Shown piece by piece: positions 1-13,106 of a DNA stretch of 64,000 nucleotides. The notes beneath the pieces were generated by a model. It was not told the origin of the DNA, ran no database searches, and saw nothing but the letters and a program-made list of their open reading frames with translations. Each line of letters begins with the position of its first letter. Positions within the stretch are counted from its first letter, which is position 1. The stretch is from Loxodes magnus. Lineage: Eukaryota; Ciliophora; Karyorelictea; Loxodida; Loxodidae. The DNA is taken from contig CAMPDV010000007.1 in assembly GCA_946699065.1 (NCBI GenBank), forward strand, positions 992,001-1,056,000, given 5' to 3'. Made by a program: the position numbers and the translations under genes.

Positions 1-2
1 AT

Positions 3-1868
3 CGCTTTTATTTAGTCACTGAGCCAATTAAAATTCGTCCTCTTAAATAAAATAGAAGCTATTTCGAAATTTGGTATCTATTAGGAACAGAGTTGGATGA
101 AACTAATATTCTGAAATATTATGACTAATTGAAAAGCGACTTTCTAGTTATAACTATAATCGAAGGTAGCATTCTTCTTGTAATCTTCATTGTTCTCTTT
201 CTACTTAATTGGAAAATTCTAACCAAACTCGTTTCAGGCATGATATTTCCTTTAGTTAATCTATCAGAGACAATCTAAAAAGTCCTAGAAGATGATTTTG
301 ATATAGTTCTTGTCAAACCTGCTAATATGTAAAGTAGAGATTTAGTGAAGCTATATGAAGCGTTTGATAGGCTGATTAGTGTATATAAGTTCACCAACAA
401 GGTCTTTTTCAATGATTAGGATAGCATAAAACTCTTGAAATACGCTGATGCTAAAGATGTTTTCCAAACCTTGAATAACTCAAGAGCTGTAGGCTACTGT
501 AATGAAAACATGGGAATTCTTTACCTTAAATTTGAATAGTGAACTTAAGCCTTAAATTGTTTTAGATAGTCCATAGAGCACAGAGATATATCTAAATTTG
601 AGAAAATAAGCAAAAGTTAATCTGAAATTATGTTGAATAAAAATGATCAATAAATATAACAAAGAAAAAGCAGATATTACGGGTCCTAACGGTATTCCCT
701 ATATATTCAATTAATAGACACAGAGATCATTGCAGAAGGAAAAAACAAGGAACTTATATAAATTTATTACAATCGCTTAGATCATTTAGCATTCTCTTTG
801 TTCATGACTGCTAAATATGTAGAAGGAACTAATGTTAGACAGAATTATCTAAGTGCAATAGAGTATTTAAAGCAGTTAGTGGATTACTACGAAAATACGA
901 ACCTTATTCTTAAATGCGTTAAAGCAAAACTTGATCTTTGCTTTGCCTATATATAAATTAATTACTGGGAAGAACTTGATTAAATATTGGAGTAAACTGA
1001 GAAATAAATTAAAAGCGAGGAAAATGAAAGAAAAAGGCAAGCTTGCTTATTAAAAAGCTATTAGTATATTTTGAAGAGTCAGTTGCTAATACATTAAGGA
1101 AAAAATAGAGATGCAGGGTACTTTTTAACAAAGAGCATTAAGTGTGGGGAACTATATGATATCCCAATGCGTAAAGATGCAGTTAATCTCCTAAAAAGAC
1201 TATTTGAAAGTTAAGATTTTGATGTTCATGATATAAATTAAATTTTTAGTGAGATGGAGTTTAAGAAAATATGTGTTTTTATCTTGGACACTAGTTGCAA
1301 CATTGAAGAGAGATTTTTTAAGAAGGCTCTTTGGTTCCTTGATATCTTTATTGAGTAATACTTAGGGGATAATGACAAAATAGCACTAATAACTGCTGAT
1401 AATGAACCAATTTTACAATTCCAGCCGACTAAGAAAATATTGAACACAGATTTCCTAAAGAACTAACTATTTAAGGCAGAGTAAACTAAATCTTAAAAAT
1501 TCGATTTTCAGGCCTCTGTTAAATTAGCATTGAAGATATTCAACTAGGAATATAAGTATGAAAGGCTACTTGTAGTTATAACAGAAGGAAATATATCAGA
1601 AGAAGGTAAATGCTTTAAATAAATAAAAGATCATGACATTAGGCCTATTATCATTGTTACTGATAAGAGCAATGAGAACATCAATAAATTAGAACATTTA
1701 ATATAAAGCAGTAGTGGATTATTGATTGATGCTAGCAACACCAAAAAACTTGAAAATACCTTTTAGTTCTACTTTGAAAGACCCTCTGTATATTAAGCGA
1801 AGAGTTTTTCTTTGAAGATGGGTTCGGATGAGTTTTTCGAGGGATTTTATTATCCTTCATTTACTTGA
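3..1868 (+). CDS. Membrane protein with TPR-like region and VWA-like domain (5' end missing)
   Basis: About 621 codons are open from the window edge to TGA with TAA/TAG read as Gln. Order: an extracytoplasmic stretch (residues 1-50), one strong membrane helix (about 52-75, IIEGSILLVIFIVLFLL), a linker that may be HAMP-like, helical repeats resembling TPRs (about 150-390) and a C-terminal Rossmann-like domain starting KKICVFILDTS, which fits a von Willebrand A domain with a partly degenerate metal site (DTS rather than DxSxS). The protein ends shortly after that domain. Several Gln codons (TAA/TAG) and one Trp (TGA, in FEQWTQAL) are used. The layout suggests a receptor-type surface protein with cytoplasmic interaction domains, but no ligand can be inferred. 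The N-terminus lies outside the window. Confidence 0.7.
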
Positions 1869-3342
1869 TTGGAGATATTTATTATTTTTAATCCTTTATT
1901 CTTTAATTATTATAAAGTAGATACTTTCCCACAATATAGTAATCTAGCCAAACGCTTTGCAATATTTATATCAAAAGATGAAATATCTATTTTAACTATC
2001 AAAGAGCTAAGATCTCACATAAATAGACTGATACTATAAACAAATAAAGATACCTTTAAATATATTCTTCACCATAGAAATAATAAATTATTTTAAGTGC
2101 TTAATATAAAAATTAAATCCGCTAATTAATCAATCAGAACCAACTAAAAACAAATTTATTGCCGATAAATTTTCATTTTTAGTGTCCAGGAAGCAAAGGA
2201 AATAATAATTATTTATCGTTAATATAAGCATTATAAATAATAGCTTTATTTGTTATATCTTAGATATTTTACGAGTAATTAAAAAGGAATAAATACAAAC
2301 AATAATATTGGTAATTAAAGAATTACTAGTGATATAGTAATCAACTGAATAAAGTAAGTATTGCTATGGCTTATAACTAGGTGTTCATATAAGTTAATTA
2401 ATAAATTTGTAGTTTTAATATATTTTCAATTATTCTTAAAGACTCTTAAAGATATTTTAGCTAAAGTCTGCTTCTAAGTAGAATTATTTATTTATTTTAA
2501 ATATTAAATAGGTCTGAGAAAACTAATCAGTTATTCTATTCTTATAGAATATTATTATGAAAATAGTATAATAGCTTCTTAGATAAACTTATAAAAGAAT
2601 CTATTGTAAAATGTATTTAAGGCTTTATTTTTGAGTTCAAAGAATAATTATTGATTTAGCTTTACTCACAGAATCTTATTTAGCTTTCAATTTAATAATA
2701 GTCTTAGAAAACTATTATTTATAATTCTAAAAGTATAACCATTTAATTAACTATTCTCACAATAAATGTGTAGAACTATTTCTCTTTTAACATTATTTGT
2801 ATCTTCTTATTGAGATTTTTAAAGTTAAGTTAACTTATAATAAGCATTATCAATTTGTACTATTCAAATTATATAAACGTATCTTCTAATATTTAAAGCA
2901 GATTATTTAGAATATCCAAAAAATCTTATTACTTATATGGCTATCTAGATACCAAGCAATTAATTATAAGAAACTTAAGTTGTTTATAATTTTTGCTCTT
3001 ATAGATTATTAGCTTTAGACTAAATTGGTATCCTTATTTTTTCCTTTACCTTAATCTAATGCAATATTTTGAATCTTTCATCTTCAAACTTATCCTATAC
3101 ACATCTAATTATTTATATCTGTATTTTTATCTTGCTTAGTATAAATAAATCTAGATAAGCAAGATAAAGAAGTTAGTCTGATCGGTTTTAGTTGATAATT
3201 ATGGTCTGCTGATAATGACAAGAGGTATTATATAAAGTGGTATGAAAAAGAAAATTTAGGGATATATGGATTAGTAATATAAGAGAAGGTATCATTTTAA
3301 AGTACATTAAAGTTCCATTTTATAACTTATATAAATTAACTT
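1869..3342. other. AT-rich intergenic region
   Basis: About 1.5 kb with frequent TAA/TAG in all frames and no stretch with coding character or a recognisable RNA. It separates the VWA gene from TIM44 and presumably holds the TIM44 promoter. No motif stands out. Confidence 0.6.
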
Positions 3343-4635
3343 ATGTGGCGACGTCTAATACTTAGGAGATTTAATTAAAGTCTAAAAAAAGAATTCGAAA
3401 GTTTAGCAAAAGCTAGAGCTGTTAATTAATAGCCAACACCTCCTGAGTAGGAACCTGCCAAAGAAGAGCATGTGGAGAAGTAAGATTTAAAGTCTGAATT
3501 TGAGCAATTAAAAGAAGACTTGAGAGATAAAACTGGATAGACAAAATCCTTCTAAGAAGGTTTCAAAGACACCTGAAATTAATTTCAAATGCCACAATTC
3601 CCTAAATTTAATTTACCTAACATTCCAAATTTAGGTGTTGGTGAAAAATTCCATAACTTCAAGGAAAAGGTGCCTAAAGTAGAGAAGATAACGCAATCTA
3701 TTTAATGGGTGCAAAGCACAAGGATTGTTAATTAAGCGAAAAGTTTGAAGGATAAGGCAGGAACTACTGTAATTAAATAAGCAATTGTTAATTTATGGGA
3801 AGAGACTTTTCCAACCAAGGAAATTGGTATTAAAAGATATGAAAAGAAATTTCAATAAACATAAAGGGATGAATTTGAAGAGAATACTGAAATTAAAGAA
3901 GAGATTGTGGAGGAGTGGAAGAAAAATGCTTTATAAGTGGTTGAAAATAAGGAAACTAAATGGGAAAAAATTAAAAAGCAGTTTTCAGAATCTACATTAG
4001 GATCCAAAATTAGGAATAAATAATAAGAATTGAAAGATAAAATAATGGAAGATTAGGTGACAAAAGAACTAAGAGATGGAATTCATGATATAAAGGAAAA
4101 TTTAAAAGATAATGTTTAAGAAAATCCTCTTATTAGTTAAATAAAATCAAAATTAGATAGTGTATTATCAGAAACTACTGAAGCAAAAGCGGTAAAAAAG
4201 TTGTAAGAAATTGATCCTGATTTTGACCTTTTCAAAGTTGAAGAGGAAATAAGTGATGTAGTTAGTGGACTCTATGAATTAGTTTTAATGAAAGAAAAAG
4301 AGAGATTAGAATATATACTTGAAGGTCCTGCGAAAATTTATTGGAGATAATTATATGAAAATCACGCAAAAGAAGTTTAAATGCTTGTGGATGTTTCGGA
4401 TATTACACCACCAATCTTCCTTGGAGTCAATTTGGAAGACAAAACAAGTCCAAGACTAACTTTTAGTTTGACAGTAGCAGAAAAATACAAAACAGTAAAT
4501 ACAAGATCATCATATGCCAGAAATGGATATTACTTAACTTGTGTTAGACATCCGGAACCAGATTTAGCCTTTTATGGACATCCATGGATGGTTGTAGACT
4601 TCATGCCTGCTGATGATTATTTGAGGATTAGGTGA
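3343..4635 (+). CDS. TIM44: Mitochondrial import inner membrane translocase subunit Tim44
   Basis: 430 residues from ATG to TGA without an intron. The N-terminus (MWRRLILRRFNQSLKK) is a basic amphipathic presequence, as expected for a matrix protein. A charged helical middle follows. The C-terminal Tim44 domain begins near residue 300 with EIDPDFDLFKVEEEI and continues through LEGPAKIYW to a C-terminal FMPADDYLRIR. Tim44 tethers mitochondrial Hsp70 to the TIM23 channel and drives preprotein import. Length is close to the family's usual 430-450. One Trp uses TGA (DTWNQFQ) and many Gln use TAA/TAG. The gene converges with the kinase gene on the opposite strand, about 65 bp apart. Confidence 0.88.
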
Positions 4636-4700
4636 AAATGAACTTCTAAAGATATATAATATAAAATTTAAACTTTATTATTGCTTATAGCTAGCGAGCT

Positions 4701-6197
4701 TCATGTCCTCTATACTAACTAAGGGACAATTGTAAATACGCTTCTATAATTAACGGTAAATTTTAATTAAAAAATAAGCAATACAAAAATTAATTTTTGA
4801 TTATGGATGCGATACTTGAAGCAATATCACTGTCGACCTCTTCAATAACCTCCACTTAGTTCATGTATTTAACTGTTAAGTTAGCATTTTTTTTCTATAT
4901 CTTATCTTGTTCTTAAAGTTACTATATTTTTTCACTCATTTCCTTAAGTACCTGCAACATTTCAGGAGTTAATTTGTCTTTATTATTCATAAGAGTTTCA
5001 AACTCGAAATTTTTAGTAGGACTTGGAGGTGATTAATATAAAGGTTCATATCTGATCCAAACATGGCTGTAAAATTGGTTTAACGCTATTCTGTTTTTAC
5101 TCTGTATCTACAGCATTTAACCTAATAATTCTTTGCAATCTTCAGATACTTCAAGCTATTTTAGCAGTTTTTATTGCTTAAATATGGTCATTCAATTCTT
5201 ACAACCTTAATAATTTTTTATTCTATCTCCACTCAGCATTTCGTACATAATACAGCCTACACTTCAGATATCAGACTTAAAATCTTGCTTTTTATTATTC
5301 AAAAGAATTTCTTTCGCAGCATATGCACTCTTTTCTGGAAATTACGAATAAATTTAATTTATTGCTGCTTAGTAGTGTCCAAGATCACTAAGTTTTAATG
5401 TAATTTTCTAATTTCTGAAGCAGAGAAGAATATTAGATGGTTTAATATCACGATGAACGATTTTGTGATCGTATAATCATTAGAGTATCTATGCAATCTA
5501 TTTAATATAGAACTTGCATTAATTTTCGCTCATCTTCTGTTTGTTTTTTAGATGTTTCTATAGCGAACCTAATTCGCAATATTCGTTTACAAAATAAAAC
5601 TGCTAGATCTCATCTTTACGCTTGCGCAGTATTTCTTTAAGTTAGACAATATGTGTATTATCCTATTTCAGCTGGTTGCTATATTATATTTCTTTAGGAG
5701 AGAAGATGTTCTAATGAAGTATTGGAATTATTATCTCCTTAAGAACATAATTTTTTGTTTTTTCTTCATCTTCATATTCAGCAAGTCAAACTTTACCGAA
5801 CACGCCTTCATGTAAAACGCGCTCAGTTTTGTAATTGCCTGCTTTTTACAGCACTTTATCCTTCTAGTCTTTTATAATCTCTTATAATTATTCCATTTCG
5901 CTCTATTGCATACTGTTCCGTCTGGTAAACAAACAGCATTGATTATTGTTAATCCCAATGTTTTCATTTTACTTTGTTTATAAGCTTTTATTTCCTCCAC
6001 CAAATAACTTACACTTTCTTTAAATTTGCCCTAATTTCTTGTGATTAACAACAAATTATGCTTTCATCTTTAAGTTATTTAAGTTAACAAATTAAATACT
6101 CTATTTGCTTATGAGTAGCTCTATCATCTAGCATAAATGAAAGCCAAAATTATCTATTTTAGCTAGTTTAATCATGCTTAAGTTACCTTAGACTCAT
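4701..6197 (-). CDS. Diverged Ser/Thr protein kinase with N-terminal extension
   Basis: The kinase domain is clear on the minus strand: glycine loop HEGVFGKVW, beta-3 lysine in NYVLKEI, catalytic loop IVHRDIKPSNILL, SDLGHY in place of DFG, and SDIWSVGCIMYEM with its Trp encoded by TGA. An N-terminal extension of unknown fold (starting near MSLRQLKHDQ) is joined through a 20-nt GT-AG intron (5995-6014). A second frame change near 5900 has two candidate introns (32 or 35 nt). A 41-nt intron (4744-4784) would bring the frame to TGA at 4701. Open coding continues upstream of the chosen ATG, so the true start may be nearer 6290. The domain is closest in feel to ULK/NEK-type kinases; substrate unknown. 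Confidence 0.65.
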
Positions 6198-6299
6198 TGC
6201 AGCTTCTTTATATGTGGCTATATAAGACTCTTTAACTATACATGCTATCAAACAAATCTTAAGATAAGCTTCCTAGGTAGATTAAGATAGAAGATAAAT

Positions 6300-8001
6300 A
6301 GTACAATTCAAGCAAAAAATAAAGACTTATAACTTTAAAAATTAATTAAGCATTAGAATATGGTTACCTTATTAAGCTCTTATGTATTGCTAGTCATTAA
6401 AAAACTAAGGAATACTAACTCTTAACTAAAAATTTAATTATTAAGCTGCATCTTCCCTATTGATGGTATCGATAGATCTTAAAGACATTAAAGATTAAAT
6501 AAAGAGGAGTTTAGACTATCTACTAGATTGAGAGTGATTCTATTTAACAATAGCAAAACCCTTAAGCAATAACATATCCATTTATTTAGCTAATTTTAAA
6601 ATTTAATTATTTGATGGCTAAAAGAGCTTTATATCCATTATTAATCAATTTAAACTAAAGTTTTGCTAAATAGTTAAATAATCGTAATTACAATTTAAAG
6701 TTTAAGAAAATTAAAAATTTATCTTGGTTTTAACTATTTGAGTCATGAGAATAGATACTAATTATTATCTTACATTGGTCTTTTCTTTTAAATTGGGTTT
6801 TTCTATCTATAAAAATAGGAGTTTTAAGAGTTATAGCATTGAATGTTTCTCATTATTTTTCTTATTATTAAGCAAAACCTAATTAATGTCTATCTTATAA
6901 TTTCTTTCTTTCTATTCTAAAAATAAATCTACTTAAACATATAATTTTAATGGTTTATTTTCAAGCAATAAAGCCCTGGCTTTAGAACTTACTATAATTT
7001 ATCTTATTAAATGCTTTATATTATTTTATATTCTAGTAAATAGCTTCAGCAGTTTGGAAATAAAAGATAATCATAAGTTATACTGATGATTCAGGTAACA
7101 GTATAGTTTTAAAATATATAAGTTATAGAAGTGAGGTAATAGATAAATTTCTTAGATTAATTGCGAAGAACTAAATTGATTGACCTATAAGACTCATATA
7201 GAGCATATGAATCCTAATTATAGTTGTCGTTTAGACTTAATTTATTACAATTATCAGATAACTTAACTTTATTTACTTATCTAGTATTAATTTAAAATCT
7301 ATATCCATTATTATAATCTATTGAAAATGATGAATCTCTACATCTACCAGCATTAAGATATTTAATACGATATTCTCAGCTTAAGATTATAAAACTCACT
7401 CTATCTATTCAATCTAGCCTATTTTTTTTCTCTCACTGTTAAGGGATTTCTAGTTTGTTTAGAATACTTAGTTATACACTTCAATCCAATTACTTTAGAT
7501 AATAATACTATAATCAGTTTAATAAAGTAATTCAAATATCCATCTATCTTTTAATAAGCCAGTAGTTACCTACACTCTCTATAATCTTAGTTATTGTCTA
7601 AAAGGGATAAATATTAATATCCTTTGAGTATATTATGTCTTACTATTTTTATTTATATAATAAGATCAAAACATAGAAAATATTGTATGCTATTTGCAAG
7701 TTTAACCTTCATAAAAGAATTGAAACATTTATAGAAGATATTTAAAGAAGAAGCAAGAGTGAAAATTAGGGTTATAATAGAATTAAGGAAAAGGCTTTAA
7801 TTATAAGAGTTAATATAAGGTTGCTTATTAAGCATGGTAACTTGATAAGAAACAGACGTAATTACATTTAAATTTGGCTAGATAGATTTAGATAAAATAT
7901 AATCTCATAGTAGAAACATATTGTAATTAACCTTAAAGCTAAAATATTATTTAAGTATTGCTTCTTAATGAACTTCAATTTTCATTTTTAATTCTAAAAT
8001 A
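6300..8001. other. AT-rich intergenic region
   Basis: About 1.7 kb of low-complexity AT-rich sequence between divergently transcribed genes. A stretch near 7730-7900 has a slightly more coding-like purine bias, but no frame in it could be defended. Confidence 0.5.
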
Positions 8002-8703
8002 ATGGAGGAAGAGAAAAAAGAGCTTAACAATCCTAATCCTTAACCCAAAAAAGTTGATCTATAAAGTTGAATATCATAGATCAATTAACCTTAATAGAAA
8101 GATCAAGAGTATGAGCAGTTTATCGAAATTTTGCATACATTAAAGAGAGAATGTCCCGTAAAGCTTAATCAAACTAGGAAAAATACTTAGGCCGATAGAT
8201 TCCTTTTATTTAAAGAGGATAAAGAAAAGTATAAAGCTAAAATTTTTGAGCAGGTTCAAAACTAGGAACTAGAAATGCAAGCTATTATGGATGAAATCCT
8301 TGCCAGTAATAACTACGACAGTATGAAGTTTGAATTAGCTGTATAGAAATATAGCATTCACTAAGAAGTCCAAATCTTACTACAAGAAATTGCTGAAATC
8401 GGAGCCATTTAATAAGAGGCTGAAGACCTGCCTTCATGGGTTACTGAAGAGCTTTTCGAATAAATTCTTGCTTTCTAATGCGAGTAGCTAGAGTTATACT
8501 CAAAATAGATAACGCAGAGAGACGAGTAAAATGTTGTATTTTACAATGTTCTAGTTATAGATGAAATATACGATAAATGGGGACTTAGTGAACTATAGAT
8601 TAATCAAGCTTTAGTTAAGTATGTGCATTCTACTAATAATGTGAAGCTTCTTTCGTTAGTAAAAAGGATAAGAGATGCTTCATACAAACTAATGGGTTAT
8701 TGA
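8002..8703 (+). CDS. Conserved-looking helical protein of unknown function
   Basis: 233 residues, one exon, ATG to TGA. The N-terminus is acidic and Gln-rich (MEEEKKELNNPNPQPKKVDL); the rest is predicted mostly helical, with LHTLKRECPVKLNQ, LQEIAEIGAIQQEAEDLPSW and a basic C-terminus LLSLVKRIRDASYKLMGY. No signal peptide or membrane helix is visible. TGA encodes one Trp near residue 22. Codon use and the uninterrupted frame over 700 bp with dispersed Gln codons argue for a real gene. I do not recognise a family. Confidence 0.65.
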
Positions 8704-9004
8704 AAGGAAGCTTAATAATAAACATTAAATTAATTATAAACGTTTTTCATTAAAATTCACTAAATTTCATTTTAAATCAAGATATATTAACTATTTTCAA
8801 ATAGTCTTTTCAAAATTACTAAGTAAAACTTAATATATCACATTTTAAATGAAGGTATTATAATAAACTCAATTTAGTTTATTAGAAATTTGAAATAGAA
8901 GCTTTGCATAAGATTAAAGTTGCAAGTATTGATTAACTTTTAAATATTTATTGCAATAATAATGATCAGAATGTCTAAATTTTTATATACATTAACATAT
9001 TAAT
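8704..9004. other. Short convergent intergenic spacer
   Basis: About 300 bp between two convergent genes. Nothing recognisable; probably the two 3' UTRs. Confidence 0.5.
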
Positions 9005-11687
9005 TCATACTATAGGAAGGAGGTGATGATACTTTCTTAAATGATTCTACAAACTCCAATGGGCCCATTGCAGTTGTTTCTTCAAAAACATAGCTCGGAA
9101 GTACTACAAATTTGTTCATAGGGATGTCAAAAAAATTCTAATCTATGATTGAATGATGCATGGAACACACTTTTAACCCAGATATCTCAATTACATCTTC
9201 ACTTTCCTAGATTTAAGTTTTTTGTACTTTTTGTCGCATGATCTTTCCATAATATCTTGACTTTTCTTCTTCTTTTCTAAGCAAAAAATCTGGATCTAAA
9301 TTTCTCACTTCATTACTTGTTATATTCGAATGAATTAAGGCTAAGGCTTGTTCATGTACAGCACTTGTTTCTACTATTTTAACAGAATGTAAATAGTGAC
9401 TTTCATTATTATCAGAATTCTACTCTTAGTTCTACATTATTCTTCATGTTTTAAAACTTTCGCTTCATGAGTAATTCTTTCCTCTGCTTGAAAAGTCAAT
9501 TATAATATTCTTAATTAAGTCAAATCCTAGACACTAGTTTGATCGTAATTAGCTCTTAGGATTTGTAATCAGCATGCATATTGGAATATCTGGAAATTCT
9601 TAAGTGGCTATTGGAGCTCGCTAAATTCCTATTCGGATTTAAATTGAACTTTTTAAATTATAAATTAGATCATCATGGAACTTGCTATTTGCTTCTTAGT
9701 CGTCAAGGTTAAGAGAAGCAAGTACAAGCATTTTTTAATTAATCTTTCCTTTTAGTTTAAAATCAATTGCGATCTAAGAGTAATCACAGAAAAATCGTTA
9801 TCTATAGTCATTACACTCCTCATTTTCCTCCTACTTTATGTTAGTCACTTAGTAAGCACCACTTAAGTGTATTCCTTTTGTATTAATAAAAGTAAGAAGT
9901 TTAAGCATGCGCATTATCTTTATTCCTGATACAAGCACTAGTTGGAATTAATTTTAAAGCTCTTTTAGAGCATTAACAGAACCTTTTCGCATTGCAAGCT
10001 AAGGTCCTTTTTCAGGTATAATTTCATTAATCAAAAACTCCCCTAATACATTCTCAAAGTTAATAACCAATATATTTTAGTTAATGGTGCTTATTCTTGG
10101 CTTTTTAAAAATGGTATTTAAGTAATAGTTCTTTCTCTTTATTTATTCGCTACTTGGAAGCTAACAGCCTTTGATAGAAAATATTGTTCTATTTCTTTGC
10201 TTTATAATTCATTTTTTATTCCTTGATATTTCACACTGGCAATTCTTCTTATTTATGGGCTCCATGCTCATTATATTTTTCAATAGTTAGTAATTATTAG
10301 GTCATTGTTTGGTTGATTCTACTGATTTAGAATCCATTTTATACACATATCAATAGCTAATTTATACTATATGATCTTCAGGAGCCAGTTCAATTATAGT
10401 ATCAAAGTTTGAAATCTAAGTTTTATCTAAGTTTAGATAGAAATATGGATCATTACTCTGCTTTACAAAGAAGTGTGAGTAACCTTGCTCGTCATAATTG
10501 ATGGAAAATGATGTCTCTAAATCGTTGTTTGATGATGGAACTTAAGTTATAGCATTTTACTTAGATGGGATGATTTTCATCATTTTTAATTGAGATAATT
10601 TTTTGGATTTCATATTAATTTCTTATTTATCTGCCTTTTTTTTACTCTTAGGGAGTTTAGGAATTTTATTTTGATGATTCTTCTTCAGATTTCGTTTATC
10701 AAATGAATTTCTGCTTAGATGTACTGAGGTATTTATTCTAAAGCTATTTTTTGGGCTAGGATTGTCTACTGTTTTAGGGGTTTCATTGATTTTTAGACTT
10801 GTGCTTCTAGAAAAAGGTTCTATATTGAAGCCAATTGTTTAAAGATTGAATTGGGAAAGGTCATCGAGCTTGTTAGGTTCAGTTGTGTAATTTTCCATAG
10901 TTGGAAAACTGAAATCATCTTAAGTGATGATAATCATTGGATTTTCCTTTTCTTTGCCTGACTGTTATTTTTCAAGTTCGATATTTTTATTTTGATCTGT
11001 CGCAACAATAAATGTGTTCTTCTTCTTAATGTTGGCTATCTATCTAATGTATTTTTCTGGATTTCTTTTTATCTGTGTTGCAGACTGACTAGGAGAGTTT
11101 ACACTATTAGCTGAGTTACTATTATCACTTCGCAAGGAGCTTGAGCGATTAGTTCTTATAAGCGAAGAATTGCTATCTTTTCTAGGCTTATTTAATTAGA
11201 AGTTCTATAAAGGATCAAATATAGTGGGCTATAGCCAATGATTTTTATAGCGACTCTATACTTCCATTGTAAGATTTGCACTGGGAAAAGTCATTTTTTA
11301 GGTATGCTAAGGAGAAATTTTAGGAGTTTGAATTAAGACTAATGCTGCCTACTATGAGAAACCCATAGGTATTGTTTCTTTATTATTTCGTTAATGCTTC
11401 CTTATCTATTACTTTAAATTAGGGCTTTTAAGTATCTAAATTTTAGGTAATGTATTCTTAAAGTGCTAGCGTGATTGTACAGTATCATAACAGCTAGATT
11501 TATTAGAGTTATTCATTTCAATCAAAAGCTTCCACTAGCTACTGATTTTGCTCTAATTGATAATTTGATTATCCATTTGTGAAAGTCCTATAGAGTTAAA
11601 AGTTTGACTAAGCTGCTGTGTACTTTCTTTGACACGCTTATACTTATTTCTATCTTTAAAGTATAAAAGTTTTCATTTGTTTTCCAT
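9005..11687 (-). CDS. Large protein with a diverged HAD/FCP-like domain
   Basis: 887 residues on the minus strand after removal of a 19-nt intron near the 3' end; the spliced length is a multiple of three. The first 470 residues are polar and disordered, with Ser/Asn-rich runs. Residues about 520-680 read like a HAD-fold core: ISTINQNILVINFENVLGEF, then RKGSVNALKEL, FQLVLVSGIKIMRMLKLL and DDLIYNLKSS. This matches the order of FCP1/NLI-type phosphatase motifs, but the first motif lacks the DxDxT aspartates, so catalytic activity is doubtful. The C-terminal 200 residues are unassigned. Trp is encoded by TGA at residue 5. HAD assignment is inference from motif order. Confidence 0.6.
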
Positions 11688-13106
11688 TCTTAATAGCAGC
11701 CTTAAATTGATTTATTTTAAATGCCTGATATTTAATATTATGTTGGATATATTTACAAATATGAAAATCCTTTAATGCCATCAAATACTGGAAGTAAGTA
11801 TTTCCATATTATCACTTTCCTCTGACTTTGTTATTTATATAATTTTATTATACAAGAGCAAATCCCACGTTCTAAGATTATTAGAGTTACCAGTTAAATT
11901 GAGTAGCTTATAATGAAGCTTGCCATTATATTACATTTTATTAATAAACGAGCTTATTCTTATAGCTTTACTCTAAAGGTAATAAAGGAATAGTTAGCTT
12001 AATTCTTGTTTTATTAAGCAAGATAGATGAAAAGCTTAGCTTATGAGAGTAATAAGTCTAAAGAGGAGATTTGAAACCACAGTACTGCTTAATATAATAA
12101 AGGTCAAATAGCCCTATTCATTTATTTACTTTTACCACTCTATCCCCCTGACTCATCATATGAGTTATATAAGGTATTAAGTTCTTAATCATTAGAATTC
12201 ATAATTTACTGGATTTAAATAATATATAATTGTTGTAAGGGATTTGGAAATACTTATTGAATGAATAAAATTAGTAACTTTACACAAATGAAGGTATATT
12301 AAATAAATAGAGCATTTAGGCATTTCTTTGCTTTATTATTTAGTAGCTAAGATTTAATCTTATTATCAAAATTTATTTTATATGAATGATCAATCCAAAG
12401 ACTGTATAATTACAACCTTTTATAGATTTGGAATTCTTCTTAAATGAACAAATTAGTAAGAATTATCAATCACTTATAATATATAAATGCTTCAGAGATT
12501 GAGTAGTTAGTCATCAAATAGAAAAGACTTGTAATCTCTTTAATAATAAAGGCATAAAAGCAACTCTTCATACAAATACCCAATAATTTTGATTATGGGT
12601 ATTAAAATAATTAAATACTAATGTTTTTTATACCTACTTATAGCATTCTATACAGAGCTAGAATTTCTAACCAGAAAAAAGCATATTTTGATGAATAGAT
12701 CAATTATGCGGCTAAGTACATATCTTATAGCCAGAAATAGTTGCTAATTAGCTCTATATTGCTAAATATGAAATAACTTTTTCTTTTTTCCTTTATTTAT
12801 TTAATGATTAATGAATTAAAATATATCTAGGAATATTTTAAAATCTAAATGCTAGAATGAATAAAGTAGACATAATCATACTTAATCCTTAATTATTCTT
12901 CTACAAACTATCACCAAAATTAATATTTATAGTTACACCTTTTGCTTTGATAATAGTGTCCTGATAATTTTTCCATATTATTTGGTCTTTAATAAATTTA
13001 ATCTTATTCCTTTTCATTATACTGTGCTCCTACTTTACTTAAATAAAAGAAGTTCTAAACATAAAGAATTAGATTATATATTAATAATATAGAGTTAAGC
13101 TTATGT
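11688..13106. other. AT-rich intergenic region
   Basis: About 1.4 kb without a defensible gene. It contains an 8-bp perfect stem (AATACCCA / TGGGTATT) at 12575-12603, which could be a chance hairpin. Confidence 0.5.
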
